A stretch of 10,221 nucleotides of DNA, taken from NCBI GenBank assembly GCA_023430315.1, contig JAEZAW010000140.1, forward strand, positions 1-10,221, read 5' to 3'. Positions 1 to 6,450 of this stretch are shown here, piece by piece. The stretch is from Pseudomonadota bacterium. Lineage in GTDB: Bacteria > Pseudomonadota > Alphaproteobacteria > Rhizobiales > Hyphomicrobiaceae. The notes under the pieces were generated by a model. That model was not told where the DNA came from, searched no databases, and was given only the letters and a program-made list of their open reading frames with translations. The translations under genes and the position numbers were made by a program. Each line of letters starts with the position of its first letter. The stretch's first letter is position 1.

Positions 1-735
1 CTGACGTTCCTCCTCGGCCTTTCGCGCGGCAGCAGCAGCAGCTTCAGCCGCCTGACGCTGGCGTTCGGCCTCGGCTTTCTGCGCCGCTTCGGCCGCCAGG
101 CGCTGACGTTCCTCCTCAACCTTTCGCGCAGCCGCCGCTGCAGCAGCTTCAGCCGCCTGACGCTGCCGCTCCGCCTCGGCTTTCTGCGCCGCTTCGGCCG
201 CCAGGCGCTGACGTTCCTCCTCGGCCTTTCGCGCAGCCGCAGCGGCTTCGGCCACTTGGCGCTGACGCTCGACCTCGGCTTTCTGCGCCGCTTCAGCCGC
301 TAGCCGCTGACGTTCCTCCTCGGCCTTTCGCGCCGCCGCAGCTGCAGCTTCGGCCGCCTGGCGCTGCCGCTCGACCTCGGCTTTCTGCGCCGCTTCAGCC
401 ACCAGTCGCTGACGCTCTTCCTCAGCCTTTCGCGCCGCCGCCGCTGCAGCTTCAGCCGCCTGACGTTGACGCTCGGCCTCGGCTTTCTGCGTAGCCTCAG
501 CCGCTAGGCGCTGACGCTCTTCCTCGGCCTTTCGCGCAGCCGCCGCTGCAGCTTCAGTCGCCTGACGTTGACGCTCGGCCTCGGCTTTCTGCACAGCCTC
601 CGCCGCTAGCCGCTGACGTTCCTCCTCGGCCTTTCGCGCGGCCGCAGCAGCAGCTTCGGCCATCTGGCGCTGATGCTCGGCCTCGGCTTTCTGCGCCGCT
701 TCAGCCGCCAGCCGCTGGCGCTCGGCTTTGGCTTT
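1..735 (-). repeat. Seven tandem copies of a 102-bp coding repeat (34 aa)
   Basis: The landmark TTTCTG (plus strand) recurs at 76, 181, 280, 382, 484, 586 and 688, giving periods of 105, 99, 102, 102, 102 and 102 bp. Every period is a multiple of three, so the reading frame is kept. Each unit encodes RQRLAAEAAQKAEAE, then RQRQAAEA, an alanine run, and RKAEEE. The 99 and 105 bp periods come from loss or gain of one alanine codon in that run (5, 6 or 7 alanines after the glutamate). Differences between copies are few (for example V for A, T for A, H for R), which suggests recent duplication or homogenisation. The unit would form a continuous charged helix. The array is cut by the window edge, so the copy number is a minimum. 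Confidence 0.95.
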
Positions 736-2139
736 CTTGATCGCGGCGACTGAGATCCACTTCTTTCTTTGCGTGAGCTGGTGTTGCGGTAAGGGTCTCA
801 CGTGGGCGGCGCGGGGCGTTCCCTCGTCTACTTTGGTGTCGGGCGGCGCTGTGCGGGCAACTCTCGCAGGTGCGTCGGCGGTTCCACGCTCGCCGGCGCG
901 GAGCTTGTCGCGAGGTTCAAATTGCTTAGCTTGAGTTGCGGCGAGCCCGGTGCGAGCTGAGTCGGCGTCCCGCGCTGCTCGCGCCCTGGCGGCTTCCTTG
1001 TCCATCTCCAGAATTTCTGCTCTGGCTCGTAAATTCAGTTCCCTAGATTCGCGCTCACTGGCGCGTAGCCGCTCCCGCAACAATTCTTCCGTGCTTTGTG
1101 TGGTCGCGAGCTGGCCACGCTCGATCTCCCCGGCCTGCGTCGCACCGGGTAATTCGCCGCCGCGTTTTCCGCTCGCGTCACGAGGCCGCCGGGCTTCAAC
1201 CTCGAGCGTGCTACCACCCGAACGCAAACGTGCCAATTGCTGCGATGCCTCATCCAGTTGTCTCTGGATCGCTTGCGTCCGGCGCCGCTCCATCTCCAAC
1301 TCTTGCGCTGCCAATTCCTTGGCCCGCATCGCGGCGTCGAGCGCGCCTTGACTATCTCTGAGCCGATTTTGGTATTCCGCCTCGGAGGCGTTGAGCGGCT
1401 TCGAAGTGTTCCGCTTCGACTGCTGCGCCTCTGTGAGCTCGAATTGGGAGATCCGCATTTTCTCCGTCAGGCCCGGAACTGCAGCTTCCGAAACCAGGAG
1501 TCGTTTCGCCGCAGCTGCATTTGCGTCTTGTTCGAACAGACCGGATAAGGCGTTGGGTTCTCTGATACCGCCAATCGAGGCGGTCGGCGCTTTGGAGGCC
1601 AAATTGGTTCCGAGATAGATCGCGACGCAACCGACAGCGACGCCAACGGTTATGGCCACGCCGATTGCTGCGCGGCTGCTGAGGGCAGGGTGGCGGCCAT
1701 GGTGTTCTGAAGCGCCGTTCGGACCTGCCGGCGTCGATCCGACCAGTGGGGCACCGAAGCTCCATAGATGGCCTTCCGGATCGCGGCACATGTAGAAGCG
1801 GCCGCCAATGCCGTCGTCGCTAGGCTCGACCTCGATCCGTGCTCCGGCCTCCAGCGCGCGGGCACAATGCTGGTCCACGTCCTGGACCGTCAGATAGCAT
1901 GTTTGGGTCGATCGATTGCCGACATCAGCCGGTTGGACCATCAAATCGTCGAACGCGGAGCTTCCATGGGAAGCGACGACCACGGAATTCTCGCCGAACC
2001 GCAAAACGATATACGCCGTCCCGCCGTCCGGTCGCTTTGCTACGTGATGGATCGAGAACCCGTATGCGCCACAGAGCCAGCCCGCTGCTTCCGCCGGATC
2101 TGCGTAACGCACCACCGGGAGTATCGAGCCACCGGACAT
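1..2139 (-). CDS. VOC (glyoxalase-like) domain fused to a membrane helix and TolA-like coiled-coil repeats; 3' end outside window
   Basis: The frame is open without a stop from an ATG at 2139 to the left edge, giving 713 codons. The start is preceded by GGAG (2148-2151) with 8-nt spacing. Residues 1-130 form a VOC domain: SILPVVRY in the first strand, CYLTVQDVD near 81-89, and CRDPEGHLWSFG at 118-129, a very typical VOC ending. Residues 130-155 are a linker. Residues 157-177 (AAIGVAITVGVAVGCVAIYL) are one clear transmembrane helix. About 195-465 is Arg/Glu/Gln-rich and largely coiled-coil, with disordered patches. From about 468 to the edge run seven copies of a 34-residue Ala/Glu/Lys/Arg/Gln repeat. 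The weak charge bias around the helix suggests the VOC domain is cytoplasmic and the rod periplasmic, as in TolA; this is inferred. The first-strand His and last-strand Glu that bind metal in glyoxalase I are not visible, so ligand binding is more likely than catalysis. The C-terminal domain is unknown. Confidence 0.88.
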   Translation of the reverse strand, partial: MSGGSILPVVRYADPAEAAGWLCGAYGFSIHHVAKRPDGGTAYIVLRFGENSVVVASHGSSAFDDLMVQPADVGNRSTQTCYLTVQDVDQHCARALEAGARIEVEPSDDGIGGRFYMCRDPEGHLWSFGAPLVGSTPAGPNGASEHHGRHPALSSRAAIGVAITVGVAVGCVAIYLGTNLASKAPTASIGGIREPNALSGLFEQDANAAAAKRLLVSEAAVPGLTEKMRISQFELTEAQQSKRNTSKPLNASEAEYQNRLRDSQGALDAAMRAKELAAQELEMERRRTQAIQRQLDEASQQLARLRSGGSTLEVEARRPRDASGKRGGELPGATQAGEIERGQLATTQSTEELLRERLRASERESRELNLRARAEILEMDKEAARARAARDADSARTGLAATQAKQFEPRDKLRAGERGTADAPARVARTAPPDTKVDEGTPRAAHVRPLPQHQLTQRKKWISVAAIKKAKAERQRLAAEAAQKAEAEHQRQMAEAAAAAARKAEEERQRLAAEAVQKAEAERQRQATEAAAAAARKAEEERQRLAAEATQKAEAERQRQAAEAAAAAARKAEEERQRLVAEAAQKAEVERQRQAAEAAAAAARKAEEERQRLAAEAAQKAEVERQRQVAEAAAAARKAEEERQRLAAEAAQKAEAERQRQAAEAAAAAAARKVEEERQRLAAEAAQKAEAERQRQAAEAAAAAARKAEEERQ

Positions 2140-2209
2140 ACGCCCAGCTCCATACGCGATACAATAAACGCAATACAATCCAGCGCCGTGTAGCCTGCGT
2201 GCGAACCAA

Positions 2210-2293
2210 TCAGGCCTGCGGTCGCAGTGCACACCGGTCCCAGACCATACCGATCAATCGCCGCCGCCCGGCCGAAGCCAGCAGAGCCTCCAT
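2210..2293 (-). CDS. Possible 27-codon upstream ORF
   Basis: On the minus strand an ATG at 2293 is preceded by a perfect GGAGG (2301-2305) with 7-nt spacing, and the frame runs 27 codons to TGA at 2210-2212. The peptide begins MEALLASAGRRRLIGMVW and is basic and slightly amphipathic. It ends about 70 nt before the VOC-coiled-coil start, so it could be a leader peptide for that gene, a small protein, or a chance ORF. The only support is the ribosome binding site and its placement just downstream of an AT-rich segment. It resembles no family I recognise. Confidence 0.25.
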   Translation of the reverse strand: MEALLASAGRRRLIGMVWDRCALRPQA

Positions 2294-2330
2294 GCTATAA
2301 CCTCCACGAAACAACTGAAAATGTTTTGTT

Positions 2331-2344
2331 TAATATTAATATTA
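2331..2344. promoter_or_regulatory. AT-rich 14-bp perfect palindrome, candidate promoter/operator
   Basis: TAATATTAATATTA is its own reverse complement and stands out in otherwise GC-rich DNA. It lies upstream, on the minus strand, of the possible short ORF and the VOC-coiled-coil gene, where a -10 element or a dimeric regulator site would be expected. I could not find a convincing matching -35 box at proper spacing, so the promoter role is inferred from position and composition only. Confidence 0.3.
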
Positions 2345-2579
2345 CCAGCCGGTCTCGACGGTGCGCAGCAGGAAGCGCTGCCCTCAATGCGTGCTCCGAC
2401 GCATACGACGATCACGTCGCAGCCGAGCAGCTTGCTGTCGATTGCCAGATGGAAAAGCGCGCGACCCTTCGCTTTTCTCTTCCTTTCTCTCGATTTTCAG
2501 CTTCGATCTGATCGACCAGACGTGGCTGGGTCGCAGTGGCGGCTTTCGTCGTCGCTGACGTTTGCCACGAGCGCCAAGA

Positions 2580-4100
2580 CTACTTCTCGCCCACTTCTGC
2601 TTTCGCCAGCTTCTCGCGCCAGTCCTTCCGTCTCAGCCACGAGAGAACCGAGTGCACCAGCAGCACGCCGCAGATCGCGAACAGCAGCGCTGCAATCGGC
2701 CGACTGAAGAAAATTGTCCAGTTACCACTCGACATGACGAGCGACTGGCGCAGGCTGAGCTCCAAAGTCGGTGCGATCACGAGACCCAGCACCAGCGGCG
2801 CCGGATCGAAATCAAGCTTGCGCAGCAGGTAACCGACGACGCCCATGATCAGCATGATCCACACGTCGACAATGGAATTGTTCACCAGGTACACGCCGAC
2901 AATGCAGAACATGATGATCAGCGGATACAGATATGAGTATGGGATCTGCAGGACCCGCACGAACAGCCCGACGAGAGGCAGATTGAGCGCGAGCAGCATC
3001 AGGTTACCCACGTACATGGAAGCGATGAAACCCCAGAACACTTGCGGATGATCGTTGACGAGTTGAGGGCCCGGCGGAACGCCGTGGATCAGCAGCGCAG
3101 CCATCAGCACGGCCGTGACAGGCCCAGTCGGCAGGCCCAGCGCCAGCATGGGCACGAATGCGCCGGTCGAGGCGGCGTTGTTGGCTGATTCCGGTCCGGC
3201 GACGCCGGCCACGGCGCCCTTGCCGAACTCTTCGGGCGTCTTGGAGACCCGCTTCTCGACCGCATAGGACAAGAAGCTCGCGATGATGTGGGCGGAGCCC
3301 GGAACGATGCCCACGAGGAAGCCGAGCACCGAGCCGCGCGCGATCGGCTTCACCGACTGCTGCCACTCCTCGCGGCTCGGCATCAGCTCGCGGAAGCGGG
3401 GCGGCTTGACCTTGTCGGTGACGATCTTGCTCGGAGTCGACAGGATCTCACCCAAGCCGAACAGGCCGACCGCGACGGGCACGATGCCAATCCCATCGCC
3501 CAGCTCCTTGATGTCGAAGGCGTAGCGGAAGTGGCCCGTCATGACATCGATGCCGATGCAGCCCAACAGCAGCCCCGTGCAGGCCATGATCATGGTGCGC
3601 ACCAGGGACGTGGTCGACATGTAAGCTAGAAAAACGAGACCGAGCACCAGCAGCGCCGTGTACTCCGGCGGTCCGAAGCGCAGGGCAAAGGTGGCGAGTG
3701 GCGGCGCCACCAGCGTGAGCAGGATGACGCCGAACGTCCCCGCAATGAACGAGCCGACCGCCGCAATGGCAAGGGCCGCGCCGGCGCGGCCCTTGCGCGC
3801 CATGGCATAGCCGTCGATGCAGGTCATGACCGAGGCGGCTTCGCCCGGAATGCGCATCAGGATCGAGGTGGTGGAGCCGCCGTACTGCGAGCCGTAGTAG
3901 ATGCCGGCCAGCATGACGATGGCCTTGGTGGCGTCGAGGCCGAAGGTGACGGGCAGCAGAATGGAGATGCCCGCAAGAGGGCCGATGCCCGGAAGCATGC
4001 CGACCAGCGTGCCGACAAGGCAGCCGAGAAAACCATAAGCCAAGACGTCCGGACGGAAGGCGACGGAGAAGCCGAGGAGCAGGTTGTCGAGAACATCCAT
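2580..4100 (-). CDS. tctA: Tripartite tricarboxylate transporter, large permease subunit TctA
   Basis: This 506-aa, highly hydrophobic protein has the normal TctA length of about 500 residues. TctA is the large multi-spanning membrane subunit that imports the solute delivered by TctC, usually driven by an ion gradient. Family motifs are GMLPGIGP (34-41), YGSQYGGSTTSIL (69-81), IPGEAAS (84-90), DGYAMARKGRAG (96-107) and GPESANNA (302-309). The ATG at 4100 was chosen because MDVLDNLLLGFS matches how the family begins and AGGCGAG lies just upstream; the in-frame ATG at 4166 would add 22 unrelated residues and overlap tctB. It starts 7 nt after the tctB stop, so the two are co-transcribed. The second half departs from the usual motifs: PGSAH replaces PGAGA and LPTGPVTA replaces VPGSGTTA. 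The substrate is unknown. Confidence 0.95.
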   Translation of the reverse strand: MDVLDNLLLGFSVAFRPDVLAYGFLGCLVGTLVGMLPGIGPLAGISILLPVTFGLDATKAIVMLAGIYYGSQYGGSTTSILMRIPGEAASVMTCIDGYAMARKGRAGAALAIAAVGSFIAGTFGVILLTLVAPPLATFALRFGPPEYTALLVLGLVFLAYMSTTSLVRTMIMACTGLLLGCIGIDVMTGHFRYAFDIKELGDGIGIVPVAVGLFGLGEILSTPSKIVTDKVKPPRFRELMPSREEWQQSVKPIARGSVLGFLVGIVPGSAHIIASFLSYAVEKRVSKTPEEFGKGAVAGVAGPESANNAASTGAFVPMLALGLPTGPVTAVLMAALLIHGVPPGPQLVNDHPQVFWGFIASMYVGNLMLLALNLPLVGLFVRVLQIPYSYLYPLIIMFCIVGVYLVNNSIVDVWIMLIMGVVGYLLRKLDFDPAPLVLGLVIAPTLELSLRQSLVMSSGNWTIFFSRPIAALLFAICGVLLVHSVLSWLRRKDWREKLAKAEVGEK

Positions 4101-4107
4101 CGCTCGC

Positions 4108-4554
4108 CTAAAACCCCATGATGCCGCGCGGCAGCGGAGACTTGAGCAGATATCCGAACACGGCATAGGCGAGGATCGTCGCGCCGATGCTGAAAACGGC
4201 CGCCGGCAACAGCGGACGGCGCTCCACGACGAAGATCAGGAAGAACAGCATGAGGGGCATGACGGTAAGGAAGCCCAGCGCCGTGTAGGCGCTTGCCGCA
4301 ACGCAGACCACAGCGATCACGGGCAAGGCGTGGCGGACGTCGGACCAGTCGATCGAGGCCATTGGCGGGCTCTCCCGGGCGCGCGCGAAGAGCACTGCGC
4401 CGAACACGATCAGGAGACCAATGAGGAGCGTGGGGAGCATGCCGGCGCCCGGCGATGCCAGTGTACCGAAAGGCAAGTCGGAACTGATCGCCAGGACGAT
4501 CGCCCCTGCAAGTACGAAGCAGCCGCCAGCGACGTGGTCTCTGCGCAGATTCAC
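4108..4554 (-). CDS. tctB: Tripartite tricarboxylate transporter, small permease subunit TctB
   Basis: This 148-aa protein is the small membrane subunit that partners TctA. It shows the typical pattern: a first helix at about 8-23 (GGCFVLAGAIVLAI), the family-like segment LASPGAGMLPTLLIG near 32-46, a charged middle, and further hydrophobic helices from about 75 to 137 with LGFLTVMPLMLFFLIFVV. The start is GTG at 4554, supported by GGAG (4563-4566) with 8-nt spacing. It lies between tctC and tctA, and the tctC-tctB gap of about 200 nt is filled with two large palindromes that may lower tctB/tctA expression relative to tctC. Sequence conservation in this family is low, so identification rests on size, topology and the tctA/tctC context. 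Confidence 0.92.
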   Translation of the reverse strand: MNLRRDHVAGGCFVLAGAIVLAISSDLPFGTLASPGAGMLPTLLIGLLIVFGAVLFARARESPPMASIDWSDVRHALPVIAVVCVAASAYTALGFLTVMPLMLFFLIFVVERRPLLPAAVFSIGATILAYAVFGYLLKSPLPRGIMGF

Positions 4555-4591
4555 GCGGCCGTCTCCGAACCGTTGGCCTTGGCGTCCGACG

Positions 4592-4667
4592 CTAAAGCAA
4601 CAGACTTGAAATTCACCTCAATTCGAGGCTGGGCGGGGAGTGAATTTCAAGTCCAAAGTTGCTTTAG
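4592..4667. repeat. Palindromic element 1 in the tctC-tctB gap
   Basis: The arms pair as 4592-4601 with 4658-4667 (10 bp, CTAAAGCAAC) and 4603-4616 with 4640-4653 (14 bp, GACTTGAAATTCAC). Between them is an internal loop of 1 nt (4602) against 4 nt (4654-4657). The terminal loop is 4617-4639. No T-run follows on either strand, so it is not a standard intrinsic terminator. It is related to element 2: both start CTAAAGC and both carry a CTTTGGAC segment on one arm only. Confidence 0.9.
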
Positions 4668-4679
4668 AACATTATGATT

Positions 4680-4756
4680 CTAAAGCGTCTTTGGACCTTA
4701 AATGCGACTTTGAGATCAGCCCAGGCGTGGGTCGCATTTAAGGTCCGACGCTTTAG
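4680..4756. repeat. Palindromic element 2, directly after the tctC stop codon
   Basis: The arms pair as 4680-4689 with 4747-4756 (10 bp, CTAAAGCGTC) and 4693-4708 with 4731-4746 (16 bp, GGACCTTAAATGCGAC). A TTT bulge (4690-4692) lies on the left arm, and the loop is 4709-4730. The element ends 1 nt from the tctC stop codon, so on the mRNA a 26-bp hairpin forms immediately after tctC. Its long arm faces that of element 1 across the 12-nt spacer 4668-4679, so the two copies are in opposite orientation. It resembles dispersed intergenic palindromes of the REP type; membership of a genome-wide family is inferred. Confidence 0.9.
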
Positions 4757-4757
4757 C

Positions 4758-5732
4758 CTAAACTTTGCCGATGGCCCGCACCGCGTCCTGCACGCGCTTG
4801 GCATCGGCATCCCAAAAGGTCTTGAACTCCGGCTGGTCCAGATAAGCCACGTCCTGCCCGAGGTTCTTCATGGCCTGCACGAACTTGTCGTCGGCAGCAG
4901 CCTGCTTGGACGCCTGGCGCATGGTGGCGATGACATTGTTCGGCGTACTCTTGGGGGCGAACAAGCCAACCCACAGATAGAACTCGATGTCGTAGCCGAG
5001 CTCCTTCAGCGTCGGGACATCCGGAAGCGTAGGGGAGCGCCGGCCCCCAAAGCTTGCAAGCGCGCGCACTTTGCCTGAACGCAGATGCACATTGGCCGCG
5101 GCGATGGAGGAGCACAGCACCTGCGAGTTGTTGCCGAGCAGCGCCGTCAGCGCCGGACCGCCGCCATTGGTCGGCAGATGCTTCAGCTCCAGCGATGCCG
5201 ACTTGAGAAACAGGGCCATCGGCAGATGCAGAGCGCCGTGCAGACCCGATGAGGAAAAGATCAGGTCGTTCGGCTTGGCTTTCGCGGCATCAGTGAACTC
5301 CTTCAGGGTCTTGAACGGTTGCTGATCGTTGACGACCAGCACCATGGGGTCGGCGATGAAGCGCGCGATCGGTATGAAGTCGTCATTGGTGAACTTCACG
5401 GGCCGACCATACAGCCGGTCGACCTCGGCGAAGCCCGAAATCGAGACGATGTGCATCAGGAGGGTGTAGCCATCGGGCTTGGCCGCAGCGGCAAACTGAG
5501 CGCCGACCTGGCCGGCAGCACCGGCCTTGGTCTCGATCACGATCGGTTGCTTGACGATCGGCTCCAGCACCGCCGCCAGGGGTCGGGCGACGACATCGAC
5601 GGCACCGCCAGGGGGAAACGGGTTGATGAAGGTAACGGGCCGGGAGGGGTAAACCTCCTGCGACCTCACGGGTGCCGCGGCGAGCGCCGCAGCAGTTGCG
5701 GCAGAACCTGCCACGAATTGGCGTCTGTCCAT
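4758..5732 (-). CDS. tctC: Tripartite tricarboxylate transporter receptor TctC (Bug family periplasmic binding protein)
   Basis: This 324-aa protein is the periplasmic solute receptor that hands its ligand to TctA/TctB. The ATG at 5732 was chosen because a strong GGGAGG sits 5 nt upstream; the in-frame ATG at 5750 would place that site inside the gene. MDRRQFVAGSAATAAALAAA is an N-terminal signal with a twin-arginine-like start, followed by cleavage somewhere near 20-27. YPSRPVTFINPFPPGGAVDV (28-47) is the hallmark opening of the Bug/TctC fold. Later family-like segments are KPDGYTLL, the SSSGLHGALHLP stretch and VRALASFGGRRSPTLPDVPT. Length and domain order are normal. It is the first gene of the tctC-tctB-tctA operon and its stop abuts palindromic element 2. 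Bug receptors bind many carboxylates and other small molecules, so the ligand cannot be named. Confidence 0.95.
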   Translation of the reverse strand: MDRRQFVAGSAATAAALAAAPVRSQEVYPSRPVTFINPFPPGGAVDVVARPLAAVLEPIVKQPIVIETKAGAAGQVGAQFAAAAKPDGYTLLMHIVSISGFAEVDRLYGRPVKFTNDDFIPIARFIADPMVLVVNDQQPFKTLKEFTDAAKAKPNDLIFSSSGLHGALHLPMALFLKSASLELKHLPTNGGGPALTALLGNNSQVLCSSIAAANVHLRSGKVRALASFGGRRSPTLPDVPTLKELGYDIEFYLWVGLFAPKSTPNNVIATMRQASKQAAADDKFVQAMKNLGQDVAYLDQPEFKTFWDADAKRVQDAVRAIGKV

Positions 5733-5750
5733 TGCGTCCTCCCGGTGCAA

Positions 5751-6132
5751 GGCCAGCGTGCGATGCGCGGGCCGTTATTGGGCTGACGGTAACCCGCCTG
5801 CTGGCCGACCGCAAACGCCGAAAGACGGATGGCGCCTACCCGCGGAGCCAATGAAATCAAAGATTTGGTTTCGCGCACGCGCCTCCGATTGCATGAAAAG
5901 CGCGTTTAGGCGCCCAAAGCGCAACCGCTAAGCGCTTGCGCCGACGGAGCATCGGGATAAGCTTCCCAGATTGTCAAAATCGATGAAGACGTAGCTACGG
6001 ACGTGCGCCTGGGAGCGGGATACGGCTCGGCGATGGCGACGCACCTATCATTACGATTGTTTGCCAGAGGCGACCGCGAGCGCGACCGAGCGGCTTGAAG
6101 GGATCTAGACCCACAACGGGGAGGCAGCCCCG
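5751..6132. other. Divergent intergenic region upstream of tctC and of the 105-aa gene
   Basis: No supported gene is present on either strand. The region should carry the tctCBA promoter (minus strand) and the promoter of the plus-strand gene at 6133. Possible sites are an AAATC-AAA-GATTT inverted repeat at 5854-5866 within a small AT-rich patch, and a GCGCAA/TTGCGC inverted repeat at 5919-5941. I see no strong -35/-10 pair and no adjacent regulator gene. The 3' end of the region holds the RBS hairpin described separately. Confidence 0.6.
6117..6132 (+). promoter_or_regulatory. Small hairpin enclosing the ribosome binding site of the 105-aa gene
   Basis: CGGGG (6117-6121) pairs with CCCCG (6128-6132) around the loop AGGCAG. 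The Shine-Dalgarno sequence GGGGAGG lies half in the stem and half in the loop, and the ATG starts right after the stem. Such a structure could damp translation initiation. It is short and may be a by-product of GC-rich sequence. Confidence 0.4.
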
Positions 6133-6450
6133 ATGATCACGATTGAACGCGGACCACAGCAATTGGCGTTGCGCACCGGATCAACAACGGTCGCGCTCGA
6201 TAAAGTCGCCGGCAAAGCGGTGTTGCAGCGCAAGTTGCTGTTTTGGGCGAGGAAGCCCGTCGAGCGGCCTCTCTCATCGGTCAAGCAAGTCAAGATCAAC
6301 ACCGATGTTGATCCAGCATCCAAGGCCGAGATGTACACGACCATGCTGCTCATGGGAGAGGGTGACCGCTGGGTGCTCTCTGCGAGAGACAAGCAGGATG
6401 CAACCAAGGCGCTGGAAACTCTTCAGGAGTTTCTCGGTCTGGCGAGCTGA
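6133..6450 (+). CDS. Small protein of unknown function, 105 aa
   Basis: I do not recognise this protein with certainty. It begins MITIERGPQQLALRTGSTTV, has no signal peptide or membrane helix, and alternates short beta-like segments (TTVALDKVAGKAVLQRKLLF, VKQVKINTDVD, MYTTMLLMGEGDRWVLSA) before ending in a helix (DATKALETLQEFLGL). That order of several strands then a C-terminal helix resembles a compact PH-like fold, but this is only an impression from the pattern. The start is supported by GGGGAGG 8 nt upstream. It stands on the plus strand between the tctCBA and hyuBA operons and is followed 191 nt later by the NIPSNAP gene in the same direction, so co-transcription is possible but not shown. 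Confidence 0.75.
   Translation: MITIERGPQQLALRTGSTTVALDKVAGKAVLQRKLLFWARKPVERPLSSVKQVKINTDVDPASKAEMYTTMLLMGEGDRWVLSARDKQDATKALETLQEFLGLAS

Larger units (their letters stand above)
2140..2579. other. Intergenic region between the VOC-coiled-coil gene and tctA
   Basis: No convincing long gene is present on either strand. The region must hold the promoter of the VOC-coiled-coil gene and the end of the tctCBA transcript. Visible elements are an AT-rich palindrome (2331-2344), a possible short minus-strand ORF with a strong ribosome binding site (2210-2293), and a 13-bp palindrome TCGATCTGATCGA at 2503-2515. No hairpin followed by a T-run is evident downstream of tctA, so its terminator is not identified. 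Confidence 0.7.

Noticed and set aside
1..735. Regular repeat array resembling CRISPR or a satellite
   Set aside because: The period is about 102 bp, there are no unique spacers, and the repeats are in frame inside an open coding sequence that encodes a helical repeat.
1352..1789. Minus-strand 145-codon frame
   Set aside because: It is Arg/Pro-rich and overlaps the VOC-coiled-coil gene in another frame; the other frame gives clear VOC and membrane segments.
2503..2515. 13-bp palindrome TCGATCTGATCGA after tctA
   Set aside because: The arms are only 6 bp with a 1-nt centre and no T-run; too weak to call an operator or terminator.
4101..4166. Longer tctA start at 4166
   Set aside because: The added 22 residues are unlike the family, overlap tctB, and the ATG at 4100 has a better context and family match.
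4592..4756. Intrinsic terminator between tctC and tctB
   Set aside because: The stems are long but not followed by a T-run on the minus strand, and tctB and tctA downstream need the same transcript.
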